A stretch of DNA of 32,625 nucleotides from an uncultured Marvinbryantia sp. (lineage in GTDB: Bacteria > Bacillota > Clostridia > Lachnospirales > Lachnospiraceae), in contig NZ_CAJKOX010000046.1 in the NCBI RefSeq assembly GCF_905201705.1, forward strand, positions 1-32,625, written 5' to 3'. Each line of letters opens with the position of its first letter. Within the stretch, counting starts at the first letter, position 1. The notes below the pieces were generated by a model. It did not search any database and was not told the DNA's origin. It worked only from the letters and a program-made list of their open reading frames with translations. This document shows positions 22,143-31,356 of the stretch, one piece after another. Both the position numbers and the translations under genes were made by a program.

Positions 22143-23042
22143 ATGCTGATTATTTTATCTCTTATTACTGTGTGTATTATCACCGGCGTTTTCTGGTACA
22201 TATTATTTTCCCGCCGCGAGCGGCGGCTTCTTGCCCGTCTGCAGAAAATGGTGGATGACGCATCCGCCGGCAGCCTGCAGCGCAGCGAAATCTCCGAGAC
22301 AAAATTTTCTGCACTGGAGAACAGTCTGAAAAAATTTCTAAACGACAGTCAGCTCTCAGCCGGAAACCGCCTGCAGCAAAAGGAAGTTATCCAGAGCCTT
22401 ATCTCCGATATTGCCCACCAGACCCTGACGCCAATTTCCAATATCATGCTGTATGCTGACCTTTTAAAGGAGCATACCGCCGGACCATCCGCAGAAATCG
22501 ACACTATCTGTGAGCAGACAGAGAAGCTGGATTTTCTGATTCAGTCACTCGTTAAATTGTCGCGCATGGAAAACGGCATTATCAGCGTTCATCCAAAGGA
22601 AGAACATATCGGGCAGCTTTTCGATGCGCTACGCCAGGAATTTGAGGCAAAAGCCTTAGAAAAAGAAATTGCTCTTGAAATTATCCCCTCCTCCTTTTCT
22701 GCCGTTTTTGATTTCCGGTGGACGCGCGAAGCAGTCGGAAACATTCTGGATAACGCTATTAAATATACCGCACCTGGAGGACATATCCGCATTTCTTCAG
22801 AAAAATATTCCTTTTTCACCCGTCTTGATATCGCAGACAACGGTATCGGCATTGCTGAGGAGGAGCTTAACCGTATTTTTTCACGGTTTTACCGCAGTAT
22901 GGATGTGGAGGACGAGCCAGGCACCGGAATCGGGCTGTATCTTTCCAGAGAAATTCTCCGTATGCAGAAGGGCTATATAAAAGTAAGCTCCCAAAAAGGA
23001 GCCGGGTCCGTATTTTCTGTATTTCTGCCAAATGTCTCATAA
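22143..23042 (+). CDS. One-helix sensor histidine kinase
   Basis: 299 residues. A single N-terminal membrane helix (MLIILSLITVCIITGVFWYIL) is present and no outside sensor domain, so the signal probably comes through the membrane or through the partner ABC permease. The H-box is SDIAHQTLTPISN with H92; most relatives have K or R where L95 stands. N-box NILDNAIKYTAPGG, G1 DNGIGI, F-box FSRFYRS and G2 GTGIGLYLS are intact. The start ATG 22143 follows AAAGGAATCATATCAC, 35 bases after the regulator stop; the frame to 22080 overlapping the regulator is less likely. Together with the next two genes it looks like a peptide-detoxification module. Confidence 0.9.
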   Translation: MLIILSLITVCIITGVFWYILFSRRERRLLARLQKMVDDASAGSLQRSEISETKFSALENSLKKFLNDSQLSAGNRLQQKEVIQSLISDIAHQTLTPISNIMLYADLLKEHTAGPSAEIDTICEQTEKLDFLIQSLVKLSRMENGIISVHPKEEHIGQLFDALRQEFEAKALEKEIALEIIPSSFSAVFDFRWTREAVGNILDNAIKYTAPGGHIRISSEKYSFFTRLDIADNGIGIAEEELNRIFSRFYRSMDVEDEPGTGIGLYLSREILRMQKGYIKVSSQKGAGSVFSVFLPNVS

Positions 23043-23194
23043 CTGTAACCTTGTAGAAACCTCCCGGAGATATTCCCATGCTAATATATACTCACAAATG
23101 AATATCTGACAGAAACCGATATGACGCAGGTCTGCGCTCTGTTCCGGGTTTTGCCGGATATACAGAATGTCTCATACAATGAGAGGAGGTTCTT

Positions 23195-23917
23195 ATGGAT
23201 ATTTTAAAAACAACACAGCTTACCAAAATTTACGGAAGCGGTGACACGGCTGTCCACGCTCTGGAAAATGTAAACCTGACTGTAGAAAAGGGGGAATTTG
23301 CGGCAGTTGTCGGCACCTCCGGCAGCGGAAAATCCACGCTTCTGCATATGATTGGCGGTCTGGACGTTCCCACCTCCGGCAGGGTTTTCGTTGACGGACA
23401 GGAACTCGGCGCCATGACCGACGAGCAGCTCACTATTTTCCGCCGCCGCAACATCGGCTTTGTATTTCAGATGTACAATCTTATTCCCATGCTGAATGTC
23501 TGGGAAAACATTATTCTTCCGGTAAAACTGGACGGAAAGACACCGGACAGGGACTATCTCCAAAAAATTGTGGAAATACTCGGTCTGGACCAGAAACTCT
23601 CCTGCCTGCCGAACGCGCTCTCCGGCGGACAGCAGCAGCGCGTCGCCATCGCCCGTGCGCTTGCGGCAAAGCCTGCCCTTCTGCTCGCGGATGAGCCGAC
23701 CGGAAATCTTGATTCGAGAACAAGCCAGGATGTGCTGGGACTGCTCAAAATTACCGGTGAAGAATTTTTCCAGACCATAATCATGATTACACACAATGAG
23801 GAAATTGCGCAGCTCGCCGACCGCATTCTGCGCATTGAGGACGGACATCTCACCTCCGGCAGCTCGCCGCGCCCGGATTTAACGCCTGTCTCCCCGGACA
23901 GCTCTAACAGGAGGTGA
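23195..23917 (+). CDS. MacB/LolD-type ABC transporter ATPase
   Basis: 240 residues. Walker A GTSGSGKST (40-48), Q-loop FVFQMYNLIP, signature LSGGQQQR (142-149), Walker B LLLADEPTGNLD and the H-loop MITHNEE are all present. This class drives FtsX-fold permeases by mechanotransmission and typically handles antimicrobial peptides, lipoproteins or cell-wall signals. The start ATG 23195 follows GAGAGGAGGTTCTT. The 152-base gap after the kinase may hold a separate promoter, as in BceRS-BceAB loci, but I could not assign boxes. Its stop overlaps the ribosome site of the permease. Confidence 0.93.
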   Translation: MDILKTTQLTKIYGSGDTAVHALENVNLTVEKGEFAAVVGTSGSGKSTLLHMIGGLDVPTSGRVFVDGQELGAMTDEQLTIFRRRNIGFVFQMYNLIPMLNVWENIILPVKLDGKTPDRDYLQKIVEILGLDQKLSCLPNALSGGQQQRVAIARALAAKPALLLADEPTGNLDSRTSQDVLGLLKITGEEFFQTIIMITHNEEIAQLADRILRIEDGHLTSGSSPRPDLTPVSPDSSNRR

Positions 23918-23922
23918 CGCAC

Positions 23923-26424
23923 ATGGTAAAAGTAGAAAACCGCAAAACCTTATGGTTTCTCACAAAACAATTTCTGAAAATAAACCGGGCGCGGAATTTC
24001 ATCGCCATCCTGGCAATTATTTTAACATCCACGCTTTTTACCACACTCTTTACGGGTGCAGGCTCCCTGTTTCTCTCGCAGCTTGAAACAAACAAAAAGA
24101 AATATATCACAGATTGTCACGCCATCATCCAGCAGCTTTCTTCTGAAGAGGGACAGCGGGCGGAGGCTGTTCTGAAGGATGTTTCCTTCGTGGAAAAATA
24201 CGGCAAAGATATATTTCTCGGAATTGCCTCCGGAGAAAATTTTCCTTATCTTCTGGAGCTCCATGCAGGCGACGAAAACAGCGCCCGCAATCGTTTTGCC
24301 CTGCCCACACAGGGGCGTATGCCGCAGACAAAGGACGAAATTGCCGTAAGCACAACCGTACTTGACGCCCTGGGAATTCCTCACAAAACCGGTGAAAAAA
24401 TAACGCTGCCGGTTTCCGTTTCCGATGGTGCGCCGGAAGAAGAAACCTTCACACTCTGCGGCTACTGGAAGGGCGACCTCGTATCGCAGTACCAGTTTGC
24501 GTGGGTCTCAGAGGACTATGCACAGGAAAAACTTGCCTCGGATAATATTTCCGGAAATGTCTTCTCCTACGCCGTGTGGTTTAAAAATACCCGGACCATT
24601 TCCGAAAACATCCGCACCTTAAATGCACTGTCCGGCTTATCCGAAAGCGGGCGCAGCGGCAACGGCTTTTCCATAAGTCCCGCCTATGAAATCGCTTTCA
24701 GCGGGGAGGGCGGAATTTCCGTTTCCTCCATAGCGGCTTTCCTGGTTGTCATCCTTCTGGCGGGCTATCTTATTATTTACAATATTTTCAATATCTCCGT
24801 AAAAAATGATATCCGCACCTATGGTCTGCTGAAAAACGTCGGTACCACCGGAAAACAGCTAAAGAAAATCGTGCGGATGCAGGCGCTGGTATTATCCGCC
24901 GCCGGCATTCCAATCGGGCTGGCGGCAGGTTATATCGCCGGTGTACTGCTGATTCCCGTTCTGACCGCCTCGCTGAACGAAAAAACGGAAACGGTATCCA
25001 CCGCCCATCCTCTGATTTTTCTTTTTTCGGCTGCGTTTTCGCTGCTTACGGTCTATCTGTCTGTTCTGCAGGCGTGCCGCATCGCAGCGCGGGTATCACC
25101 TGTGGAGGCGCTGCGTCTGGCGGAAAATCCGCAGACCCGCAGGAAAAATAAAAAGAATTTCTCCGTTTCCTGCACGGGAATGGCGCTGCAGAATATGAGC
25201 GGCAACTGGAAAAAGGGCGTTATTGTCATGATGTCCATTGCCATATCGCTTACGACTCTGAATGTCGCAGGTATTCTTATCAGCCGCCACAATTTTAAAG
25301 ATATCAGCGACCTCTATCTTGCTGCTGATTTTCAGCTCAGCAAGCTGACCAGCACCGCTGATTTCGCCGATTTTCATGCAATTTCGCCCGAAATCCGCCA
25401 GACGCTGGACGTCTGCCCCTATGCGCAAGAAACCGGTTACACCTATTTTTCCAGAAAGACGCTTTCCATGCCGGAACACCTGCGCAAAACCTATAAGCGT
25501 ATTACAGATAAATATCTAAAGCAGTGGGGCTATGACTGGGATGAGACCTGGCAGGAAATCAGCGCCTCCAACCAGATTCCCGTACTTTATATGGGAATTT
25601 CCAGAGCAGTCTTTGACCAGCTTGACTGGAGAGGCGAGCCCGCCTCCTGGGAAGATTTTCAGAGCGGACAATATGTGATTGTGAATTATCCCTACAATTA
25701 CTATGTTGATAAAACAGATTATTACTATAAAAAGGGAGACTCCCTGACGATGACTTACCAAAACGGTGAGGAAAAGACGTATGAGGTGCTGGAGGAAGCA
25801 ATGCTGCCGTATCTGCTGGACTTTCCTTACACGGAACTGATTTCTGTAAAGGTCTATGTCCCTGATACCGAATACATCGTCTGCACCGGCGACAATTCTG
25901 CCATGCGCGTTATTATAAACGCCATACCGGGACAGGAAAAAAAGGTGCAGCAATATATAGAAGAGCTTATTCTGACGGAGGATGATACCTTCCAGTTTAC
26001 GTCTGTTCTTGATTTAAAGAAGGATTTTAACCGGTATCTCAGCAAATATTACATCATCGGCGGTCTGCTCGCCTTCGTGCTCGCATTGATTGGCATCATG
26101 AATTTTTACAACACCACCGCCACCTCTCTCATCAGCCGGAAAAAAGAGCTGGCTCTTTTAGAGGCGGTCGGCATGACCAAAAAACAGCTTCTGGGAATGC
26201 TGGTTTTCGAAGGTCTTTTTTACCTTTGCGGCGCTGTCATCATGGCGGTCATCCTCACCTTCCTGTACAGCAGAAGATTTACAGACAGAACCATCTCCCT
26301 GTATGCCTTTCTCCCCTTCGCGCTGATGATTCCGGTGCTGCTCTTCATCGCCTGGGCAATTCCAAAAGTCCAGTTCCGGAAAATGAACCGTGAAAGCGTG
26401 ATGGAGCGCATCCGGCAGCAATAA
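23923..26424 (+). CDS. FtsX-type ABC permease with two FtsX domains
   Basis: 833 residues. Layout: helix about 20-45; outside domain 1 to about 265; first FtsX core (SIAAFLVVILLAGYLIIYNI, then RTYGLLKNVGTTGKQLKKIV) and two helices to about 395; helix at about 428-450; outside domain 2 (about 455-700, rich in Tyr and Asp); second FtsX core (LAFVLALIGIMNFYNTTATS, KKELALLEAVGMTKKQLLGM) and two final helices. Both conserved K-x-G-T/M-x-K-Q-L coupling loops are intact. The start ATG 23923 has AGGAGGTG six bases upstream; a GTG at 23914 overlapping the ATPase stop is less likely. It works with the ATPase just upstream. Peptide or antibiotic resistance is the best guess from context; the substrate is unknown. 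Confidence 0.9.
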   Translation: MVKVENRKTLWFLTKQFLKINRARNFIAILAIILTSTLFTTLFTGAGSLFLSQLETNKKKYITDCHAIIQQLSSEEGQRAEAVLKDVSFVEKYGKDIFLGIASGENFPYLLELHAGDENSARNRFALPTQGRMPQTKDEIAVSTTVLDALGIPHKTGEKITLPVSVSDGAPEEETFTLCGYWKGDLVSQYQFAWVSEDYAQEKLASDNISGNVFSYAVWFKNTRTISENIRTLNALSGLSESGRSGNGFSISPAYEIAFSGEGGISVSSIAAFLVVILLAGYLIIYNIFNISVKNDIRTYGLLKNVGTTGKQLKKIVRMQALVLSAAGIPIGLAAGYIAGVLLIPVLTASLNEKTETVSTAHPLIFLFSAAFSLLTVYLSVLQACRIAARVSPVEALRLAENPQTRRKNKKNFSVSCTGMALQNMSGNWKKGVIVMMSIAISLTTLNVAGILISRHNFKDISDLYLAADFQLSKLTSTADFADFHAISPEIRQTLDVCPYAQETGYTYFSRKTLSMPEHLRKTYKRITDKYLKQWGYDWDETWQEISASNQIPVLYMGISRAVFDQLDWRGEPASWEDFQSGQYVIVNYPYNYYVDKTDYYYKKGDSLTMTYQNGEEKTYEVLEEAMLPYLLDFPYTELISVKVYVPDTEYIVCTGDNSAMRVIINAIPGQEKKVQQYIEELILTEDDTFQFTSVLDLKKDFNRYLSKYYIIGGLLAFVLALIGIMNFYNTTATSLISRKKELALLEAVGMTKKQLLGMLVFEGLFYLCGAVIMAVILTFLYSRRFTDRTISLYAFLPFALMIPVLLFIAWAIPKVQFRKMNRESVMERIRQQ

Positions 26425-26445
26425 CTCCATCATCGCCCGGCAGAC

Positions 26446-26525
26446 GCAGGTAATCTCCATAATATATGGCACAGATAAGCTCTGCCCGGCATAACACCCC
26501 GCCCTGCCGGGCGGGGATTACCTGC
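26446..26525. terminator. Nested inverted repeats between convergent genes
   Basis: GCAGGTAAT (26446-26454) and ATTACCTGC (26517-26525) are perfect 9-bp arms. Inside lies CCCCGCCC-TGCC-GGGCGGGG (26497-26516), a perfect 8-bp GC stem. There is no T-run on either strand, so it may be a bidirectional block rather than a standard terminator. Confidence 0.5.
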
Positions 26526-27718
26526 TACTCCATCAGAAAATCCGCCAGATTTTTGTGAATAATTCCCTCTCTGGAGAAATCGAACTTATCCATAGAAATC
26601 ACATATTTCGGATAGTTATCGGCAACATGGGAGAACGCTTCAAACTCCCGTTTTATCACCTCTTCCGCTGCAAGCAGATACGTCACCTGATAGTATTCCT
26701 TTTTTCCGTCTTTGATTGCCACAAAATCAATTTCTCCCTTCGGCGTCTTTCCTACATAAACCTCATAGCCGCGCGTCAGCAGCTCATTGTAGACGACATT
26801 TTCCAGCATTGCTCCGATTTCACGCTTAAAGCCAGTATTTTTTATGCTTCCGAGCCCGGTGTCTGTCAGATAGTACTTATCCATTCTCGTCAGAATCTTT
26901 TTTCCACGAATATCGTACCGCACCGCTTTTTTCATAATCATCGCCGACACGATTCCATCCAAATAGCCGTACAGCGTTTCCGTAGAAATTTTCCGGTTGA
27001 TGCTTTCAAAATACTTCGTAATCGACACTGCCGAAAAGGTCTGGGAGGTGTTTGTCACCATATATTCCACCAGACGGTTTAGTCCATCCACTTCTTTTAT
27101 TTTATTCCGCTGCACAATATCGCGCAGCACGATGGAATTATACAAATCCGTGAGAAATACTTTTGTTTCCGCCTCTGTCTGAAACTGGAACCGCTGCGGC
27201 ATACCGCCCCATATCACATAATCAAGAAGGATATCCTCTGTAAGCTGCTCTTTTGCAATGCCTTTCAGCTCGCAGACCTCGCGCAGACGGAAAGGATAAA
27301 TCTGAAAACTTACATAACGCCCCGATAAGAGCGTGGCAAGCTCGCCGGATAACAGTCTGCTGTTGGAGCCGGTGATAAAAATGCTCACATTCATGGTCGC
27401 CCGGAATGAATTGATTGCCTTTTCAAAATCTTCTACATTCTGAATCTCATCAAAAAACAGATAATATTTTTTGGAATCTTTTATTTTTTCTTTGATATAC
27501 CGGTGCAGGTCCATTGCCGTCTGCAGCATACCAAATTCCAGATCCTCAAAATTGATATACAGCAGATGATCCGGCTCTGTGCCCTTCTCCTGCAATTCTT
27601 CCGCAATCTGTCTTAAAAGAACGGATTTTCCGCATCTTCTGATTCCCACAATGACCTTCACCAGGTCGGATTCATAAAATGGGCGGATTCTTACCAGATA
27701 ATCTTCTCTTTTAATCAT
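26525..27718 (-). CDS. AAA ATPase with DUF4143 C-terminal domain
   Basis: 397 residues. Walker A GIRRCGKS (25-32), Walker B YYLFFDEIQ, sensor FITGSNS and an arginine-bearing LLSGRY form the ATPase half. The C-terminal DUF4143 part has ENVVYNELLTRGYEVYVG and GEIDFVA..YYQV, a PD-(D/E)xK nuclease-like pattern. The family is abundant in anaerobes; its role is unsettled, with defence, toxin-like or regulatory roles proposed. The start ATG 27718 has GGAGGTGTATCCT before it. Its own promoter is embedded in an unusual array of palindromes (27749-27880), suggesting tight control, perhaps by itself. Gene and array may travel as one unit. Confidence 0.88.
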   Translation of the reverse strand: MIKREDYLVRIRPFYESDLVKVIVGIRRCGKSVLLRQIAEELQEKGTEPDHLLYINFEDLEFGMLQTAMDLHRYIKEKIKDSKKYYLFFDEIQNVEDFEKAINSFRATMNVSIFITGSNSRLLSGELATLLSGRYVSFQIYPFRLREVCELKGIAKEQLTEDILLDYVIWGGMPQRFQFQTEAETKVFLTDLYNSIVLRDIVQRNKIKEVDGLNRLVEYMVTNTSQTFSAVSITKYFESINRKISTETLYGYLDGIVSAMIMKKAVRYDIRGKKILTRMDKYYLTDTGLGSIKNTGFKREIGAMLENVVYNELLTRGYEVYVGKTPKGEIDFVAIKDGKKEYYQVTYLLAAEEVIKREFEAFSHVADNYPKYVISMDKFDFSREGIIHKNLADFLME

Positions 27719-27748
27719 AGGATACACCTCCATTATCAGTGTACCCTA

Positions 27749-27880
27749 ATTATAACAAAATAAACTTTAAAAATCAATTTTTATTTTGTTCTAACGAAAT
27801 ATTTTTCTATTTTTATCGTTTTATTTTGTTGAAACAAAATAAGATTGCATTTTTCTATTTTGTTTTGTTATAGCAAAATA
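27749..27880 (-). promoter_or_regulatory. Promoter with phased TTATTTTGTT palindrome array
   Basis: The minus-strand promoter is TTGATT (27777-27772), a 17-base spacer, and TATAAT (27754-27749). The motif AACAAAATAA/TTATTTTGTT recurs. One half-site is at 27754-27763 inside the promoter. An imperfect palindrome is centred near 27791. A perfect one, TTATTTTGTT-GA-AACAAAATAA, is at 27821-27842. A third, TTTTG-TTATAG-CAAAA, is centred near 27870. The three centres are about 40 bp apart, close to four helix turns, so bound proteins would face the same side. Confidence 0.75.
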
Positions 27881-27883
27881 AGT

Positions 27884-29266
27884 TTATAAGAGTTTCTTAT
27901 TTCCCGCTTCCATTTTTTTAAGCTCCGGCAAAACAATACATAACATCGTAATAAAGCATGCCAGCCCTCCAATGATGTTGGACACAGGCTCAGCCATAAA
28001 TACCCCTTCTGCCCCGAATCCACACACATAAGGAAACAGATACGTCAGCGGAATGACCATAACTACCTTTCTGAAAAGGCTGAAAAACACTGCCTGTTTC
28101 TTTTTGTTCAGCGCCTTAAACACGGTCTGTCCGCTGTACTGCAGCGCCTGAAAGATATACGCAAAAAAATACAGGTGCAGCGCCGGAATAGCATCCGAAA
28201 GTAATGTCTTATCTGAACTGAATATGGAGATAAACATTTCCGGTCTCCATAATATCATAATCCATACAATAAAGGTATAGGGAACCGTGACTGCCATCAT
28301 GATAGCAATGGCTTTGCGCACATTTGCAGCCCGCCTGGCTCCATAATTATAGCTTATTATAGGTGAGGTTCCTTCCACTACCGCCATGACCGGGGTATCC
28401 AGAATCTGCCGCACAGAGGAGACGATTGTCATAATAGACACATAGATTTCCCCGCCGAAAGTCATCAGCACACTGTTGCAGGCAATCTGCACCAGCGAAT
28501 TAGTGCACTGCATGATAAAGGGAGCCGTCCCAAGACCCACAATATCTCCAGCGAAAGGAAAATAATCCCGAATCCGGGATACTTTCCGAAAATAAATCCT
28601 TTGTTCAAGCTTTTTGCCAAAAAGACAGCGGGCCACCACAATTACAGAACAGCCCTGGGATATCACTGTAGCCACTGCCGCTCCGCTGACTCCCATTTCC
28701 AGCACAAAAATAAAAAACGGATCCAGTATCAGGTTGAGCACCGCCCCAACGACCACCGACAGCATACCGATTCCCGGAAATCCCTGGGCATTGATAAAAG
28801 GATTCATGCCCGTCGTAACCATAGAGAACAGGGTTCCCGTCAGATAAATGCGAAGATAAACTACCGAATAGCCAATAGCATTATCCGAAGCCCCGAACAG
28901 ACGAAGAAGCGGCTCCGCAAACAGCTCTCCTGCCACCATGATAACCAGCGCCGTCACCACAAGCAGCCGAAAAGATGTATTCATGATCGTTTCCGCCTTC
29001 TCCTTATTTCCTCTTCCCATTTCCATAGAAAAAAGCGGGGAGCCTCCCATGCCAAACATATTTGTAAAGCCGGTAATTAAAATAATAACAGGAAAGCACA
29101 GACCTACCGCGCCGAGGGCGCTTGTCCCTTCTCCCGGAATCCTTCCGATATATATTCTGTCCACAATACTGTAAAGCAGACTTAAAACCTGCGCAATCAG
29201 CATAGGAAACGCTGTTCTGGCAATATTCTGTGCTATCTTTCCATTTTCAAAATCCACTTGCTTCAT
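27884..29266 (-). CDS. MATE-family efflux transporter
   Basis: 460 residues with about 12 membrane helices; it exports cationic drugs or metabolites in exchange for Na+ or H+. Family motifs are visible: NIARTAFPMLIAQVLSLLYS at the N-terminus, VDRIYIGRIPGEGTSALGAVG, and the second-half equivalent GTSPIISYNYGARRAANVRK. The start ATG 29266 follows AAGGATTGCACAT, 15 bases after the GH42 stop, so it is co-transcribed with the beta-galactosidase and acyltransferase genes. A substrate linked to galactoside use is possible but unproven. Confidence 0.93.
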   Translation of the reverse strand: MKQVDFENGKIAQNIARTAFPMLIAQVLSLLYSIVDRIYIGRIPGEGTSALGAVGLCFPVIILITGFTNMFGMGGSPLFSMEMGRGNKEKAETIMNTSFRLLVVTALVIMVAGELFAEPLLRLFGASDNAIGYSVVYLRIYLTGTLFSMVTTGMNPFINAQGFPGIGMLSVVVGAVLNLILDPFFIFVLEMGVSGAAVATVISQGCSVIVVARCLFGKKLEQRIYFRKVSRIRDYFPFAGDIVGLGTAPFIMQCTNSLVQIACNSVLMTFGGEIYVSIMTIVSSVRQILDTPVMAVVEGTSPIISYNYGARRAANVRKAIAIMMAVTVPYTFIVWIMILWRPEMFISIFSSDKTLLSDAIPALHLYFFAYIFQALQYSGQTVFKALNKKKQAVFFSLFRKVVMVIPLTYLFPYVCGFGAEGVFMAEPVSNIIGGLACFITMLCIVLPELKKMEAGNKKLL

Positions 29267-29281
29267 ATGTGCAATCCTTCT

Positions 29282-31339
29282 TTACAGAACCTTATATACC
29301 GCCGTCTCAAAGGGCTGCAGCGTTACTTCTCCTTTGTGCCGCGTTCCATCATACAAAAGAAGCATCTCTTCTTTGAGGTTTATTTTCTGTGCAGTCTGCA
29401 TATAATTGAGCACAAACAGGTAACGACTGCCGTTTTTGGTTCTCTGCACGATTTCCACCTCTTTGGGAACTTCCAGCAGATCAGCAAACGGACGCAGCAC
29501 TCCCGCATAGTCAAGCAGCATCTCCATATTTGTTCTGGAGAAGGTGCTTCCAAAATGCAGTGCTTTTCCTTTCCCGTTTTTCTTTTCAATCAGCGCCGCC
29601 GCACCCTTATAATAGCTGTCCGTATAGGAGGCAAGCACGCGCGCACCCTTAAGCGGCCGCATGATATCATGAAACACCGGCATGTCCATTGTCCTGCCGT
29701 CATCCCACATGGCGCAGACGGGCGGCTCCGCCGGACTGGCAAATGTAAAATCCGTCACATCCGACCCCGTCAGCTCCTGCAGAAGCCCCGGCTGCGGCAA
29801 CATCACACATTTTCCATTTTCCTGCTTATAACCGCTGCGGCAGCCGATTATCAGCGTGCCGCCCTGCTCTGTATATTCCCGCAGAAGCGCCGCGCGTTTC
29901 TCTGTTATAATAACCGGATGCGGATAAATCAGCAGCGGATATTTTGCCAGGTCCTCCAGCGCGATATCCTCCTGCAGATAAATCACATTATACGGCGTGT
30001 GATATATCTGCGACGCCGCAAAAATCTCTTCCTCACTCGCCTGCTGTACTCTTTTATGCCATACATCCACATTCGTATCCCAGCAGTTATCATAATCGTT
30101 TAAGACGCCAAATGCCGCCGTATATTCTGCGCCGCACACCTCATCCAGCGTTTCCAGCTTTTTGTAAAAATCCTTTACCTCCGCCAGTTTGCGGTTGTCG
30201 CGGTTATCATAGTCGAGAATGCCATGCCAGTAGATTTCCGTTCCCACCGTACAGGTGCGCCAGCGGAAAAAGGAAATATAGTCCGCGCCATGTGCCACAC
30301 TCTGCATTGCCCAGAGGGTAAGCTGTCCCGGACGCGGCGCCGGTCCTTCCATTCTGGTCGTCCAGCCGTTTGCGCCGGACTGCTGCTCCATAATGCCAAA
30401 ATGCGGGCAGACAGAGCGGGTCTCCGTCAGCTTTTTCGACCAGTGACGGTCATTTAAATCCTTCGAATTCTGCGGGTCGCAGCCCAGCCCGAAGGCAAAG
30501 CTCGGATAAGAATCATAGGTATACACATCCAGACACTCATCCATCATCCGGTGATTGTCCAGATTCCAGAAAATACCGTTCGTGGTGATAAAGTCCGTTT
30601 CCTTTTTGTATTTCCGGATAATATCCGCCTGCATACGGCAAAAGCGGATCGTACTCTCAGAAATAAACCGGAAATAATCCAGATGCATATGCGGATTATA
30701 GCCCTCATTCAGCAACGGCCGCGGCACGAAAATCTGCTCCCACGCCGTATAGGTCTGGTTCCAGAATACCGTCCCCCACGCCTCATTCAGCGCATCCAGT
30801 GTGTGATATTTCTCCTTCAGAAATTTCCGGAAAGCAAGCGAATCCGCTTCAGAATAAAATTCACTTGTTTCGCAGTTCAGCTCGTTATCGATCTGCCAGC
30901 CGATGATCGCCGGATGCTTTGCATAATGACTGGCAATTTTCTCAACGATCCTTGCCGATAACTCCTGATACTTCCCGGAATTATAATTATAATGACGCCT
31001 CGCTCCATGGCGGTACAACACGCCGTCCTCTCTGCCGTTCAATACCTCCGGATACTTTTCCGTCAGCCATGCCGGAGGCGTTGCCGTTGGCGTTCCAAAG
31101 ATTACATTCATTTTTTCTTCCTGGCACAAATCCAGAAATTCATCAAAAAAGGTATAATCAAAAAATCCCTCTTCCCGTTCCACCTTGCTCCATGCAAACT
31201 CCGCAACACGGACCGTTGAGATTCCCGCCGCCTTCATACGCTGCAGATCTCCGCGCCAGAGATCCTTATCCCAATGTTCCGGGTAATAGCAGGTTCCCAT
31301 CGTCATTTTGTCCCACTGAAAATTTTGTTTCCTGCGCAT
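29282..31339 (-). CDS. GH42 beta-galactosidase
   Basis: 685 residues, normal for family 42; it removes terminal galactose from oligosaccharides in the cytoplasm (no signal peptide). The N-terminal TIM barrel has GTCYYPEHW, VRVAEFAWSKVE, GTPTATPPAWL and the acid/base E153 in WQIDNELN. The nucleophile is E318 in FGIMEQQSGANGW. A trimerisation domain follows (LIYPHPVIITEKRAALLREY, GTLIIGCRSGYK) and a small C-terminal beta domain. The start ATG 31339 follows AGGGAGAAAAGCT, 17 bases after the acyltransferase stop. No sugar transporter or LacI/AraC regulator lies in the window, so the inducer and uptake route are unknown. Confidence 0.95.
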   Translation of the reverse strand: MRRKQNFQWDKMTMGTCYYPEHWDKDLWRGDLQRMKAAGISTVRVAEFAWSKVEREEGFFDYTFFDEFLDLCQEEKMNVIFGTPTATPPAWLTEKYPEVLNGREDGVLYRHGARRHYNYNSGKYQELSARIVEKIASHYAKHPAIIGWQIDNELNCETSEFYSEADSLAFRKFLKEKYHTLDALNEAWGTVFWNQTYTAWEQIFVPRPLLNEGYNPHMHLDYFRFISESTIRFCRMQADIIRKYKKETDFITTNGIFWNLDNHRMMDECLDVYTYDSYPSFAFGLGCDPQNSKDLNDRHWSKKLTETRSVCPHFGIMEQQSGANGWTTRMEGPAPRPGQLTLWAMQSVAHGADYISFFRWRTCTVGTEIYWHGILDYDNRDNRKLAEVKDFYKKLETLDEVCGAEYTAAFGVLNDYDNCWDTNVDVWHKRVQQASEEEIFAASQIYHTPYNVIYLQEDIALEDLAKYPLLIYPHPVIITEKRAALLREYTEQGGTLIIGCRSGYKQENGKCVMLPQPGLLQELTGSDVTDFTFASPAEPPVCAMWDDGRTMDMPVFHDIMRPLKGARVLASYTDSYYKGAAALIEKKNGKGKALHFGSTFSRTNMEMLLDYAGVLRPFADLLEVPKEVEIVQRTKNGSRYLFVLNYMQTAQKINLKEEMLLLYDGTRHKGEVTLQPFETAVYKVL

Positions 31340-31356
31340 AGCTTTTCTCCCTATTT

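Noticed and set aside
27781..27880. Repeated palindromes resembling a CRISPR or plasmid iteron array
   Set aside because: Units are degenerate and only about three; they lie at a promoter. No replication gene is adjacent.
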